Shown here piece after piece: positions 21,859 to 34,177 of a DNA stretch of 64,000 nt. Each line of letters begins with the position of its first letter. Positions within the stretch are counted from its first letter, which is position 1. The position numbers and the translations under genes were made by a program. The notes under the pieces were generated by a model that saw nothing but the letters and a program-made list of their open reading frames with translations, made no database searches and was not told the DNA's origin. The DNA comes from Chlamydoabsidia padenii (taxonomy: Eukaryota; Mucoromycota; Mucoromycetes; Mucorales; Cunninghamellaceae). The DNA is taken from assembly GCA_025330725.1 (NCBI GenBank), contig JAIWND010000007.1, forward strand, positions 62,001 to 126,000. The letters run 5' to 3'.

Positions 21859-23875
21859 ATGTCTTCTCCACTTTTACCTCCTCCTATTACTGATACTCTT
21901 ACTGATGGTGTTGGCTTAACACCAATGGTCCGTATTGGCACACACAGCAATAGTAAGTATCCCTTTTTAACTAGGTTTCTCATATCTTGTGAAATGTCAC
22001 TTGGATGCTAATCTTCTCTTTTTTTTTTTCTAGTTGATGTCTTTGCCAAACTCGAATATATGAATCCAACTGGAAGTATTAAGGATAGAGTTGCCAAACA
22101 TATTTTACAAGGTAAGGCAAGAAAATAAAAGAATATCAACTGATGACTCTGGATGACGCGTTGACCTCATACCCTTGCTGATTATCTTGTGTTTTTTTTC
22201 TTCTTCTTCTTCTTCATTAAATAGAATATGAACGCCGAAGTCACCTTGATGAAAGAGGCCGACCAGTCAATACTCGATCCAAAGTTCTTATCATTCCTAC
22301 CAGTGGTAACTTGGGTATCTCTTTGGCGACATTTGCAGCACGACAACGATACCAGCGGGTGATTTGTATTGTACCAGAAAGAACTTCTCACGATCGTCTT
22401 GCTCTGTTGAAGGGTTTGGGTGTGGAGATACTCCGGTCCCCTAATGAAGCTCGTCCGGAAGCTCCTGAAAGTGCGACTTTGGTGGCTGCTCGCTTGGCGG
22501 AGCAACTCTCTGCGTCTTCTACGGTGGCAGTGTTGGACGAAACCACTTTTATTCATGGTGCATTTGATACTCTGGCCGAAGAACTTGTACAACAAACTCA
22601 GGGGCGTATGGATTATCTCTTTGTAGGTGTGGAATCTGGTGCTACCATTTCCGGCCTCTCCCACTACCTCAAGGCAAAATTATCAAATCTGAAGGTAAGA
22701 AATGTGCTTGATACTACTATCTTGGTATTAATAGGTCCGATTCTTCTATATCTTTATAGGTTATTGGTGTGGAACCTACTGATTCTGTCTTAAGTAATGA
22801 CACCCAAGCACATTCCAGCAACCGATTTGTAAGTATTGGGGGAGGAGGACACACACATATATATACACACACACCAATGGTATTGAACTATTGTTTGTAT
22901 TTTTTATTGTAAATTAGGACTGGAAAATGGAAGATATCGGCAACAACGTGATACCTTCATCTTTGGACAAATCAGCAGTAGACGAATGGGTGAAGATCTC
23001 GGACATGCAAGCCTATTCAACAGCAAGACGTCTTATTCGGGATCAAGGCATCACATGTGGACCATCTTCCGGTGCTGTAGTGGCAGCAGCTATTCAATAC
23101 GCCAATCAGCACCCTCCCGAAAATCACTCGACACATGAATATCGATCTGTGGTGATTCTTAACGATAGCGCCAAAAACTATATTTCAACTTTACTCAACG
23201 ACGATTGGATCTTTGAAAATGATTTGGCGGACGAATTGATGGTCAAGGATTTGGAATATCTTTCTTATGATCGATACCGCGCGGTATGTAGTTGCTCTTG
23301 TAACATCATGGAGGGGAAAGGGATGATATGTATACTGATGGACGCTTTTCTTTTTTTTCTTTTTTTTTTTTTTTTAAAAAAAAAAATGTAATGTAGGCTA
23401 GTGTTGAAGATCTTCAGTTACCTGCAGCGGTGACGATTACACCTACAACAACAGTTTCTCGAGCCTTGGATTTGATGCTTGAACGAGAATATTCTCAATT
23501 ACCTGTGATCCATGCGGGTAATAAAAAGTTGGTGGGTTATGTATCACTGGCGTCATTACAAGCACGTTTGGATCAAGGCTCAATAAAATTGGAAGACCCG
23601 GTGGATTCATGCATGTTTTCCTTCAAGAATGCGACGTCCTCTGGAATGGTATATCAGCTGATCACACCCGATACTAGCTTGGCGGATTTGGGTAAGTCCG
23701 GGAAAAAAAGAGATCAATCAATGTGGTCAAGTTTATAATTGTTCATCGTTTTATAGCCAAATTCTTTGAAAAGAACTCTTTTGCGGCGGTGACAGATGTC
23801 AATCGAAAATGGGTCCTGGCTGTGGTGACAAAACATGATTTACTTAGCTTCCTTCATCGCCGACAAATCCTTTAG
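21859..23875 (+). CDS. Divergent cystathionine beta-synthase-like PLP enzyme with CBS-domain pair
   Basis: Seven exons (21859-21952, 22034-22111, 22225-22694, 22760-22828, 22918-23283, 23397-23691, 23757-23875) give 496 aa. A fold-type II PLP domain comes first: LTPMVRI, the Schiff-base lysine K48 in NPTGSIKDR, then PTSGNLGISLA, and near its end CGPSSGAVVAAA and VVILNDSAKNYISTLLNDDW, the last as in eukaryotic CBS. Two CBS (Bateman) domains follow, at about 368-420 and 425-496. Two catalytic loops differ from CBS and cysteine synthase. The substrate loop SGNTG reads SGNLG, and the phosphate loop GAGTGGT reads GVESGAT. The N-terminal haem-binding segment of animal CBS is absent, as in yeast. 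PLP is probably still bound through K48, but substrate choice or activity may differ from homocysteine plus serine condensation. Confidence 0.88.
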
Positions 23876-24172
23876 TTTAGATATTAATTAACTTTGTTTG
23901 TATTGTTTTATTGTTTTGACCAATATGCCCTGGAATAATAATAAAATAAAAAAACAATGATATTTATTGTATAGTATAGTATTGTATAGTATTGTATTAT
24001 AATGAATCGATGTTTATTTATTTGTGTTAAATGTGTGGTAACCATGTGTAATCCTTGAATGATGTTACATCAACAAGTGTTTAGGAATGGTGTATGAGAG
24101 TGTGTAGAAGGGGGGATGCTGCATAGATGACTAAAAAAAAAAAAAAAGCTATACTATAACCAGATATGTTTA
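23876..24172. other. Convergent intergenic region
   Basis: 3' ends of the CBS-like and Myb-like genes face each other. The sequence is AT-rich, with AATAAAATAAA near 23938 and an A tract near 24133. No gene is seen. Confidence 0.5.
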
Positions 24173-25240
24173 TTACTTCAATTTTTCCATCAGAGCAGGT
24201 AAGACTTCACGGCGCCATTGATCCTTGCATGCCTTCTTTGCACGGCCAACCACCAAAGAGATCCTGTCCCAAGAGAATGAAGTCATATCGTCCAGATGTT
24301 TTTCCTTGACAATGGCCTTGAGTAAGTCGAGTCGTTCCGCTTCTTGCCATCTAGGTTTGACGATACTTGATGAAGAGGATGAAGTAGAGGAGACAGCCAA
24401 AGAGGGTAGAGATGCCGTAGAGGAGGAGGATGGTGGTGGTGGTGGTATCAAAGGAGAGGTGGGAGAGGTGGTAGATGATAATCGGTGGTTTTGATTATGA
24501 TGTATCAAACTTCCACTGTTGCTGCTTCTTCCACTGCTATGTCGATCCTTTTTTGTTGTTGCTGGCCATCTTTTATTCAAGACACAGGTTCCTACTTGTG
24601 ATAAAAACTTGGATTTTCTTGTCCGTCGAGGAGGTTTGTTGATTGTTGTTGTAGAAGAAGACCCGGTTACTGTTGTATCATCAATCATACTATTGTTGCT
24701 GGATAAAGGAGGAGGAGGATGGTGCTGTTGTTGCTGTTGTTGACCATAGGTGAGATAGATAGGTTCGTTCGGTGTGGTTGGGATTCGAGGGAAAGTGGTT
24801 GAAGAAGCATAGTCATAAGTGGAATGAGTCGATGGTGTCATAAAAGTCTGAGAAAGAGTTCGATCTGTTGTGGATGACCAACGTTGAGAATCAAAAGTGG
24901 TGGTTGTATTTGGTGTTGGATAATGTGTAGTTGCTTGTGACATACGCGGTGGAGTGTTGTAGTATAAACGAGGGTAATCAGGAATAAGAGGATCAGGGGT
25001 ACCGGATATCAAACTAGAAAAAGAAGGTAGACGAATGCACGTTGATTGTTGTTGTTGTTGTTGTTGTTGCTGGACATTGTCGTATTGTGGCTGTTCATTA
25101 TACAAGTGTCTTTGCTGTGAGTTATCCCTGTCGTTACTGTTGAAATTCAATGCTGAAGAGAATTCCAGCGCCATGGGTGAGATGTTGATGTTGTTTCTGT
25201 TTCCAGCAAAGTCACGATAGGTGGGTGAAGAATTAGCCAT
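24173..25240 (-). CDS. Myb/SANT-like DNA-binding protein
   Basis: Single exon, 355 aa. About 295 residues are low-complexity (Ser, Thr, Pro, Asn) with Gln runs near 57 and 167 and a basic patch (PPRRTRKSKFL). The last 60 residues form a Myb-like helix bundle. Tryptophans are regularly spaced: RWQEAERLDLLKAIVKEK, then SFSWDRISLVVG and CKDQWRR. This is the third-helix pattern (...K..C..QWR) of fungal single-repeat Myb factors. A nuclear transcription regulator is inferred and the target is unknown. A CGGGATTTCAAA element lies about 109 bp upstream of the start. Confidence 0.75.
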   Translation of the reverse strand: MANSSPTYRDFAGNRNNINISPMALEFSSALNFNSNDRDNSQQRHLYNEQPQYDNVQQQQQQQQQSTCIRLPSFSSLISGTPDPLIPDYPRLYYNTPPRMSQATTHYPTPNTTTTFDSQRWSSTTDRTLSQTFMTPSTHSTYDYASSTTFPRIPTTPNEPIYLTYGQQQQQQHHPPPPLSSNNSMIDDTTVTGSSSTTTINKPPRRTRKSKFLSQVGTCVLNKRWPATTKKDRHSSGRSSNSGSLIHHNQNHRLSSTTSPTSPLIPPPPPSSSSTASLPSLAVSSTSSSSSSIVKPRWQEAERLDLLKAIVKEKHLDDMTSFSWDRISLVVGRAKKACKDQWRREVLPALMEKLK

Positions 25241-25348
25241 TCTCCAATATTGTGAATTGTCGAATAAATAGAAAGAAAGAAAGAGAAAGAAAAAAAGAAG
25301 AAAGCTGGGACCTTAAATAAAATCCCAACCAGGCTCAGCATGACAAAG

Positions 25349-25363
25349 CGGGATTTCAAATTT
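25349..25363. promoter_or_regulatory. Recurrent promoter element (Myb-like gene)
   Basis: CGGGATTTCAAATTT about 109 bp upstream of the minus-strand start at 25240. Confidence 0.5.
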
Positions 25364-25882
25364 CATTGTGGGAAACCCGACCCTTCCTTTATTACAGCGC
25401 ATTCATTGTTTGACAGGTTGACAGTCAGGGTAGATCTTTATCAGTGATCCGACAAAGAAAAGAAGTAGTTTGTTATGATAATAAATAAAAAATAGACACG
25501 TTGTTGGACCAAAACATAATGACTCCCGGTTCTATAACTCTATGTAAAATCAACAGCATGATTCATTCTCTTTTTTTTTTTCCCAAGAAAAGTGATCATT
25601 ATATGTTTATACTGTATGTAATTTAATCGGATTGTGTGTAGTTGCTTTTAATGACAATGATAGAGTCATAGAACGCAAACTCTACTTACCCATGTCCCTG
25701 AGTGCCTTGATCATATAGTCCCTCTTTGTCGTTGATATAGTTCGGAAGGTACGATACTGTTCGATACTATTTTTAGTTACTCTACAAATTGATTATCGAT
25801 AGAAGCAATGAAAACATTGGTATAAATAGTATGTAAAAGTATAAAACACCTTCAACAGAGATAGTTTCCATTTTGGAAATAT
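25364..25882. other. Divergent intergenic region
   Basis: Lies between the Myb-like gene and the small zinc-protein gene. AT-rich, with no coding signal recognised. Confidence 0.45.
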
Positions 25883-25896
25883 CGGAATTTGAAAAT
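25883..25896. promoter_or_regulatory. Recurrent promoter element (Ecl1-like)
   Basis: CGGAATTTGAAAAT about 98 bp before the ATG at 25994. Confidence 0.45.
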
Positions 25897-25993
25897 ATGG
25901 AGTTGCATAAAGTTAGTTCCCACATGGTCCAGTTCCTCCCTCTTCTTTCTTTCTTGGAAAAACAACTTTTTTTATTTTCTTTACATATACATA

Positions 25994-26282
25994 ATGGATA
26001 TCAATATATGTTTATATTGCGAAAACCCACTCGTAGAGGTAAGGTATGATCAGCCTTGTAGACTTTTATAAAGAACCAGCAAAAAGGGAGACATACTCAT
26101 GATCATCATCCATTGGTCTTTTTTTTTTTTTTCTTCTTCTTTCATTCATTTCCCAGAATTCGGAATATGTTGGTTTCTGCTCGGTACAATGTCATGAAAA
26201 AGAATCTCTCAAGAAAAATATACCACCATGGACAACATTTTACTTTATCCACAGACGTATTTATCAATATCATGTAAAATAA
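25994..26282 (+). CDS. Ecl1-like small zinc-binding protein
   Basis: Exons 25994-26038 and 26157-26282 join in frame to give 56 aa. The N-terminus MDINICLYCENPL pairs with GFCSVQCHEKES to form a CxxC...CxxxC zinc knuckle. This resembles the fungal Ecl1 (extender of chronological lifespan) family, short proteins that open with an MD..CxxC motif followed by a YCSxxC motif. In fission yeast they act as zinc-responsive regulators of lifespan and sexual development under starvation. The tail (WTTFYFIHRRIYQYHV) is not typical, so the match rests on the zinc motif. Exons this short escape ordinary ORF finding. Confidence 0.55.
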
Positions 26283-26760
26283 TGTTATTGAAATGCCGCC
26301 CATCATGACTAGAAAATTTCGTTCCCAAACTTCTCCACTCAATATGACCTTTTATGCATACTGTGTACAGTTACATATATAGTATAGACCAGCCTTCATT
26401 ACCACTGCACCTATGCCAATTTACAAAAAAAAAAAAAAAAAAAAAAGTTCTACATCGTTTTACCCCTCTTGATTTCAACTATGGTTCAATAGATTTCCCT
26501 TCCCCTTCCTTTTTTATAGTTTGTTTATCTACACGCTCCAGCCCCTTCCCGATAAAACTAGTACCATACATAAAGACAATAGTTTCTCTTTTATGATAAT
26601 CCGATATCACTTGTGTGTTTTACATTTCCCCCATGTTCCATCATCATCACAACAACGTATAACCCATGACTTTTTTGTTGATTTCCGACGTTTGCCACGT
26701 GCCCATGTCGGCTGATCAATCCATCCTTCATTAATTAACTACAGCCAAACCCCATATTCT
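26283..26760. other. Convergent intergenic region
   Basis: 3' flank of the Ecl1-like gene and of exportin-4. It has an A tract near 26424 and nothing else recognisable. Confidence 0.5.
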
Positions 26761-28806
26761 TTATTTAACACGTAATACAGCACGTACATCCATTAAAAAA
26801 GCTAATAAACTATCCTTGAATACTTGAGCCATTTCCTTGGATGGAGGCCCAGACAATTGCTTGGGCGTGGCTTGATCCAGTTTTCCAAAGGCATTAATCA
26901 GACGAGATTGGAGTTCATTAGGTTGTTGAGTTATGATTTGATTCACCAGAGCCACATAAGTATCATGATCTGCACACACCAATGCCAATAAACCATCCGA
27001 GGCCGCATTCACCACCGAGGAATCCAAGTGCAGGAATAATAACACATTTAGTAGTTCACGCAATAGCTTGGATAATGCATTCTTCATAACTTCAGTGAGA
27101 CCTGTAAAAGGAGGGAGTAAGTAACATATCCCATGTTCTTTTCTTTTAGTTTACCTTGATTATATTTCTGTTGTGTAGCCCAAATGCCCAAGGGTGCCAC
27201 TGCTTGAAGTGTCAGAATATTGATATCAGCAATAGCATGTCGAATACCGAATTCAAGACTTGCGATCAGGTTGTCAAAGAGGGGCGCGGGGAGCCCAGTT
27301 AGTTTATCAGGGAATCGTTCGATTAAATGCGACACCAACTTGATATAGTACTGACAGAGATTCGGAATCTAAAATGACGACAAGTAGCAGTAAGTATGTG
27401 CACATGATGTATTATTTTTCTTTCCCATTTTACCTTTAGCATTTCCATATCGATCATTGGTATGATGGTATTGACACCAAAGAGCACCACATCAGCCACA
27501 CATGGAGTAAGTCCGTTATCGGTAGTTATCTGATTGAATCCGCCAGCGCTTGTTTCAAAGTCTGACGCCATGATGTTGATCAATAGCACCAAAACAGTGC
27601 ATACGTCTTCGTAAGGGCGATCTTCTTCTTCTTCTTGAGTGTGGACCCGTTTCTTACCATGATTGAAGGTGCCATATAGTCTGATGATTTCCATTGTGAA
27701 TTGGTATAATCCTTGTTTTTGTTCCTTTTCGAGCACAGCCATATCCAGTCGACCCGTCATATCAGCAAGCAATTGTATAATAGACAGCTGTACTTCAGGT
27801 ACGTTCTTGTATATCTCCATAAGTTGGTGGAAGCTTTGAAAAAACCGAGACATGAATCCAAAGATGACCGCTGTGTTGTTGAATTGACATGCCAACGCCA
27901 AACCATCAAACATCTATTGTTGAGAATATAAAAAAAAAAAAAAAGTTTAAAAGTTGGTCAAACCAGCATAAAAAAGCAAGTCGGTATATCAATCATCCAC
28001 TTACATCGAGAGCATTTAACACATGGTTCATGACAATAGCATTTTGGAATTGTTGGGTGAAGTCGGGTCGATGAAGAATGGATCCCAGTCGTTCCTATAA
28101 CATATTAAATCAAGACAAAGTAAGTATACTTTGCCCCTGTCCTTTTAAATTAACATTTGTACAATCACTTACCTCCATCATCACAAAGATTAGATCTAGG
28201 TAGTTGTTTCTTGTTGCAGCATCATTGACACCACTGCAGATAGTACCGATGGTTTGAATAAGATAACTGTATGGAAAATAAAAAGGATGAATGAGTATCA
28301 GAGACAAGTAATAAAGTAAAATGAATCAAGTACTTACTTGTGAATGGCTTCTGGTAACTGTTCCAAATTGGAGGTGATGAATTTGATCAGTTCAGGGAAG
28401 GTGCCTAGGAGTTATATATAAAAAAAAAACGGGTTATTAACATGTAGTGATTTATGTTAATGGTCCATAATAATACTTACTTGATTGGACAAGAGTTGAT
28501 TTCAAGTTCAATGATGTACCACAGACATTTAACCATCGTACCAGTTGCGACAAGACATCAGAATCAGCATTCCATAACATGAAGTTACCCTTCATTTGTT
28601 CGATAAAGAATTCCAGTATATGTACACCTTGTCCATCAGAAGGTCCAGGTTGGCCAAAGGACTTGCCAATATTAGGGCTCATGTATCCATAGTCATTTTC
28701 GTTCACCAAAAGGTAGGTCTTGCTCCAGCGTTCCATAAACCAGATCAAAGTTTCTGCCACACGTGGACTACAGTTTGATGCCTAAAGGGAACGAGTGTTA
28801 GTTAGA

Positions 28807-28842
<36 letters not shown>

Positions 28843-31412
28843 AAGGATATTGGCAATGTATTGCTTACCTCGACAGTGTTTGGCCCAAATCTTGAATAGA
28901 ATCGTAAAAGTTCCAATACTTGATTTGAGAGCTGGACAACTTGATCTTGGTCAGAAGTCTTTCAATAAAAGTAAAATATTGAGTATAATTTGTATTGTTA
29001 CTTGTAAAGTCTTTTTGTCATTATTACCTGAGATCCAGAGAGTTGCATCAGAGAATCAGGAATCATTGGCTGTTCCCCATCACCAGTATCAGCAAGAATA
29101 AACGCAGTCATTAGGATAATCCAATGCAATTGTTCGTGGAGCAGTAATAGTTCTATTACAAAAAGAAAAAGATTGGTTTCCATTCTCCGACATTGTACAC
29201 CTCGCCCATTCATGCATATATTATTTACCTGCATTTGCCGCCATTTCGTCAGTGAAACAACGCTGGAAACGTTGAGTTCGATCAGTAAGAAGATGTTGCA
29301 AGTGTGCCAGACATTGATGAGGATTCAGTCTCCCCAGGATCGCCATACAAGTCAATTGGTCTCCATAAGTGTCCCAGTCCTTGATTCCACTTTCTATTTC
29401 ATCTTCTTCTTCCTCGTCATTCAACACCAATTGAGCCCGTTGTAGTTGCATTTCCATGTAAGTTTCCACCACTTGATAGGCCACTGATCGAAGATATTCA
29501 GTTAGATGGTGAAGATCCGCATCCGATAAGCCTTGTTTAGATGTCAAATCCCCAGGATGAATAGGTTGGACAATATCCGCTATAACAAACAATCATACAG
29601 GTTAATACAATAATCCATCCTTCTATCTCTTCCCTTTTTTCTTGTTTTTGTTTTTTGCTTTACCTAATGTGACCCAAATCTGTAAGCATTCGTCACAAGT
29701 TTCACCAATCCAGCCTTCATCAACGTCACTGATCGTTCCATGTAAGCAGCAGATTGTTAATTGTTGGACTTTGTTTAAAAATTCAAAGTATTCGGGAATA
29801 ACGCAAAGGACACCAATAGGGATGTTTTCCAATAATCGACGTGCCATTTGGATTGTGCCAAGCAATTGAGGTCCTTGTTCTGTTAATTGTTGAGGATCAG
29901 TGCCTTTACTACTGATACTATAAGAATGAATTACCCCCACCAAAATAATAATAATAATCAGTTTTCACCCTTTACACCATTCCTTCTTCTGGTCTTACTT
30001 TGTCATCATTTTCATGATACCATGCATCATTGTAGTAGTGTAAAGTTTGATAGCATTGTCATCACCATTGAAAAAGTCCTTCTTGAGTCCCGCAAGTTTG
30101 ATCAGGCATTGCAAACAGCGATATCCTAGAGCATCATCATTTTGCACCAAATCGTAAGCCTAATATGTTTTTTTTAATTTTTTTTTTTAAAAAAAAAAAA
30201 AAAAAGTGAGAAAGAGTTCTATATTATATGTACCAAACCCCATTACCATAAAATAGAGCCAAATGACTTGATTATTGCCAAGCACAGGTAGCCATTCTTT
30301 AGGGTAGTTGGAAGAGGTTGCTTGAACAGAGCTGGGACCATTTTCTTTATCAAAATCACCATCATCATCCGCTTGATTGGATTTACCAAAAGTGCCAGGT
30401 AATCTTGGTTTCGTTATTGTTGATTCGAATTCCCAATTTAGGATCTTTTCAGATAGCACCAACAATTCAGATAACAAGGGAGACACCGGTATAGCAGTAG
30501 CAGTAGAGTTGGAGGATGATACTACAGTATGTAATTTAGTAGCCACTTCTTGGAAGAGAGGATATAACATGTGGAGTTCAAAGAATGTTTTTGTTTTGTG
30601 GTGGAATTCCCAATTAAGACCGACTGTGGATGATTTGGTGCTTGAGAATTGATCCGTCAATGCATTACCGAGAGAGACACCTAGTATTTGCTAATTTAAA
30701 AAAGTTAGTTTAGTCTTTCCATTGCCAAACAACCTGTCATTGTTCTGTACCACCATCAACACCACTTACAGCTGGTTCATTGTCAAAGGCAAGTAGTTGT
30801 TTAATGTGTAAGATAATGGCTTGCTTGTCTTGGTCCGAGATGTCAAATAAACTACGCTTGGTGATCAAGGAGACGGCCGAGAGGAGTTGATCACGTACGT
30901 ATTTTGGAATCCTAAAGTATTCAAACAATAAAAAGTCAAGTTTCTTGGAAAAGTGAGTTTATATAAGTGATTTACTTACTTTGGGTTGTGTAGACAGTAT
31001 TCGATCAAAGAGTTTTTCAAAAGGACCAACTCTTCAAGTGAATAAAGAGGATAATCACGTACAGCGACTTCACCAATGGCAGAGGCCACTTGGAATTGAA
31101 CCATAGGACTGGAGGCATGATCTAGTTCAAGATATATATTAGTACCAATAGATTAAAAAAAAAAACTGCATACTTCATTACCCAAGATATAACGACAGAT
31201 AGGCAGTACTTTTGGTATTTGTCTGAAATCCGTCAGTATATGTTCAGCAGCAGCTCGAGTAGCAGGAATCTATAGGTAGGAAGGGATAAAAACCAATCTT
31301 TAGTGTGAGCAAGACAGATCCATTTTTCATTCTATACCTGAAAGTCAGAGCAAGCTTCTTCAAATTGTGCCGCTATAGTAGATACATCTAGTTCTTGAGG
31401 GGCACCATCCAT
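26761..31412 (-). CDS. XPO4: Exportin-4 (importin-beta family nuclear export receptor)
   Basis: Seventeen exons (31338-31412, 31182-31269, 30980-31121, 30770-30911, 30247-30690, 29999-30159, 29664-29917, 29229-29579, 29028-29152, 28869-28958, 28481-28781, 28338-28404, 28173-28266, 28005-28094, 27434-27913, 27155-27368, 26761-27101) give 1152 aa, matching human exportin-4 (1151). Diagnostic stretches are QFEEACSDFQ at the N-terminus, PKYVRDQLLSAVSLITKRS, STVGLNWEFHHK, FMERWSKTYLLVNE and VADVVLFGVNTIIPM. It is a HEAT-repeat karyopherin that exports cargo such as eIF5A and Smad3 in animals with RanGTP. All 17 phases are consistent. Budding yeast lacks this gene, so its presence helps place the genome. 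A CA microsatellite lies in the intron near 28808-28838. Confidence 0.95.
28808..28838. repeat. CA dinucleotide repeat
   Basis: About 15 CA units inside an exportin-4 intron. Confidence 0.9.
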
Positions 31413-31513
31413 ATTTAGCCGTTCAAGCAATAAAAAGTAGAAAGGAAAGAAAGAGGAGCGTAGAAAATGAAAAAAATAAAAAATTGGGAGTCAAAAAAAA
31501 AAAAAAAAAAAGT

Positions 31514-31530
31514 CGGCGTTTAAAAATTCC
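31514..31530. promoter_or_regulatory. Recurrent promoter element (XPO4)
   Basis: CGGCGTTTAAAAATTCC about 102 bp upstream of the XPO4 start. Confidence 0.45.
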
Positions 31531-32117
31531 TCAAGCACCCTGAGACAAATTTTATAGGTGAGCTGTATTGACAAGTGGTGTAAAAAGTGCACTTGTATAC
31601 TGATTTGGTATATCATTGCTAAAAAGATTATAATAATTCTGTCATCAAGAATTGTTATTACCTTGGTGAGAGTTTATATGACTCATCATCACGTCTCCAA
31701 AGTTATTAGAGAGCAAGTTGATACCAAACTCATCGGTTAATCATTCATGTCAGTTGATTTATCTTGTAGGTCCTGATAGCTAGCTATATCTTTCTTTAAC
31801 TTCTCATATCATAAAAGAAGGAATCAAATTAAGCATCATAGTTATCTACATACTACTCTAATATATAAGGTTACCCAAGATCAGATCGAATCAGGGCGGT
31901 TCTCCCAAAATCAAGCATAAAAAATTACATATTCCAGCTCCGACATTTCCCACGAAATGTAGACCACCAAGAGATTTATACAAAACGCTACAAGTATGAA
32001 ACCAAACAACTAAATTAGCACAACTCACATGAAATGAATACTTATTGATACGTTCATTGTTGAACTTGATTTTAACGGTAAACACTAGGTGGAAAAGAAG
32101 AATGAGCACAGAACTGT

Positions 32118-32132
32118 AATTTTGAAACGCCG
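32118..32132. promoter_or_regulatory. Recurrent promoter element (FLVCR-like)
   Basis: AATTTTGAAACGCCG, reverse orientation, about 113 bp upstream of the ATG at 32245. Confidence 0.45.
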
Positions 32133-32244
32133 ATTTAGGTGCCTCCATAAATGTTTCTTTCTTTTCCAAACCCTTCTCTTTCTTCTTTTCCTCATTGCAC
32201 ATTACCACTCCTTTTTTATTGTACCACTTTATTTACACTCATTA

Positions 32245-34177
32245 ATGGCAAGCGACGACGAAAAGTCAGTACAGGGAAAGAACAATGGCAACAACCACAC
32301 AGTCTTAACCGACACAAGCCAAAAGAAGGATTCCACCTATAAAACGTATGCTATCCGGTTTTATGGGTTGACACTTATATGTATACTGAACATTGTATCT
32401 TCTATCAACTGGCTATCTGTTGCTCCTGTACCCGATTACGCCAACGCCTTCTTTAACAACGTTGGTCTCACCGCCATTAACTGGTTCTCAAACAGCTTCT
32501 TCCTAATCTACATTGTCGCTGGTCCATTGTCAAGTTATGTCTTTTATCGCCACAGTATCAAAACCGGGGTAGGTATATATATCATACATATGATTATTTA
32601 TGGAAACTAATTTTTATACTCTTCTTCTTGTGTTAGCTCCTGGTCGGTTGTGGTCTTCAAATCATTGGTGCTTGGCTTCGCTACTTCTCGTCGTTTGTCA
32701 ATGATAGTACGGGTCGCATCGCTTTGGCCTTGTTGGGTCAGGTAGGTATACTAATATGATAGAGCTCTCAGGTGGAAAAGGTACTAATTGCTTATTCTTG
32801 ATCTGACTCTGATCCTTTAGATTTTCTGTGGTTTCGGACAACCTTTTATCCTCAATGCATCTACACCTGTAAGTCAGAAAAGAAAATCAAATAATGGAAC
32901 TCACTAAATGTCATGTTGTCTTTGTTTGTTAATAGTATTCGAGTCTTTGGTTTAGTCCAAAAGAACGAAGCACTGCTAGTATGGCTGGTGGATTAGGTAA
33001 ATTATATGGGAACGTTGTATCACAAAATCGGCGGCATTCTAATATAACTTTATTTCTCTGTCCTCTTTAGCAAACACGGTAGGCATGGCTATTGCTGATC
33101 TAATTATACCTGCCATGGTTCCGGATGAACAAAGCGTGCAATTTAACGTAAGTTACACGTACCCTTCCCCTCCCCCCCCAAAAAAAAAAAAAAAAAAAAA
33201 AAAGTTGCAAGGTATGCCACTGATCAATAACTTCGTCACACTTTTTGGTTTTTTTTTATAGTTTCTTATCATTGCCTGTATCACGACAGCGTTTGGTATT
33301 CCAACAATATTTATTCCTCGACAACCAAAAACACCTCCCTCTTTCAGTGCTTCCACCCACCATGAAAGACGTCAACCTTTGATCAAAACTCTATGGTCTC
33401 TAATCACCAACTACAACTTTTTGATCCTCTTCTTGGCCTTTGGTGTCCTTTGTGGTCTTGCCTCTACGGTGACATCCATGCTACCTCAAATTGTCCAACC
33501 TTATGGTGTCTCATATGATGATGCAGGCTACCTTGGTGTTGCATTTATTGTTGCTGGTATTCTTGGTGCAGTTGGAACTGGTATATTCATTGACCGCACA
33601 AAGTTACACAAGTGGGTACTGCGCGTGTATGTCCCCATTGTGGGATTTCTGTATTTGGCTTTGCTTATGGTTGGTAAGTAGTACCTAACACACACAATTA
33701 TATTTTATTGACTATATGTTTACTACTTTCATGTTTTTGTATGTATATATAGTTAAAAGAGACAACTATGAAGTGATCCTTGCTATATGTGCCATTCTCG
33801 GATTCTTCATGTTCTCATTGCTACCTGTGACATTGGAACTTAGCATTGAATGTAGGTATACAAATTAAAAAAGTGTAATGGATCTTCAAAAATACAGTAC
33901 TAATATTCTCTTTTGAAAAAACAAAATAGGTACTTATCCGATCTCTGAAACCATCTCTAGCTCTTCTTTATGGATGAGCTCTCAAATTTTAGGTCTCATC
34001 TTCCTTGTGGCCTTGAACGCTTTAAGGGACGATTCTGGTGATCCACCTGGAAATATGCGGAACGGATTAATTCTTGCAACTTGTGTCGCGATGCCAATGA
34101 TGATTCTCTCCTCTATATATAATAGTCCTAACAAGCGGATGGATGACGAAAAAGAACAAAATGTCATCACGGAATAA
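32245..34177 (+). CDS. FLVCR/SLC49-like major facilitator transporter
   Basis: Eight exons (32245-32568, 32637-32741, 32821-32868, 32936-32996, 33071-33147, 33262-33673, 33753-33851, 33930-34177) give 457 aa with about 12 membrane spans. The start of TM1-TM2 (YGLTLICILNIVSSINWLS...NWFSNSFFLIYIVAGP) and GFGQPFILNASTPYSSLWFSPKERSTAS fit the SLC49 family (FLVCR1/2, DIRC2 type). In animals this family carries haem, choline or other small molecules across plasma or lysosomal membranes. The substrate here is unknown. The ATG at 32245 is chosen over in-frame upstream codons because it follows the promoter element by the usual spacing and gives a short cytosolic N-terminus. Confidence 0.85.

Larger units (their letters stand above)
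31413..32244. other. Divergent promoter region, XPO4/FLVCR-like
   Basis: Contains CGGCGTTTAAAAATTCC (31514-31530) about 102 bp before XPO4, and AATTTTGAAACGCCG (32118-32132) about 113 bp before the carrier gene. A 105-codon minus-strand frame at 31891-32208 has protein-like stretches (GGLHFVGNVGAGICNFL) but overlaps the carrier promoter and leader. I leave it unassigned. Confidence 0.45.

Noticed and set aside
31891..32208. 105-codon minus-strand ORF between XPO4 and the carrier gene
   Set aside because: Parts look protein-like, but it covers the carrier promoter and 5' leader and has no match or promoter of its own.
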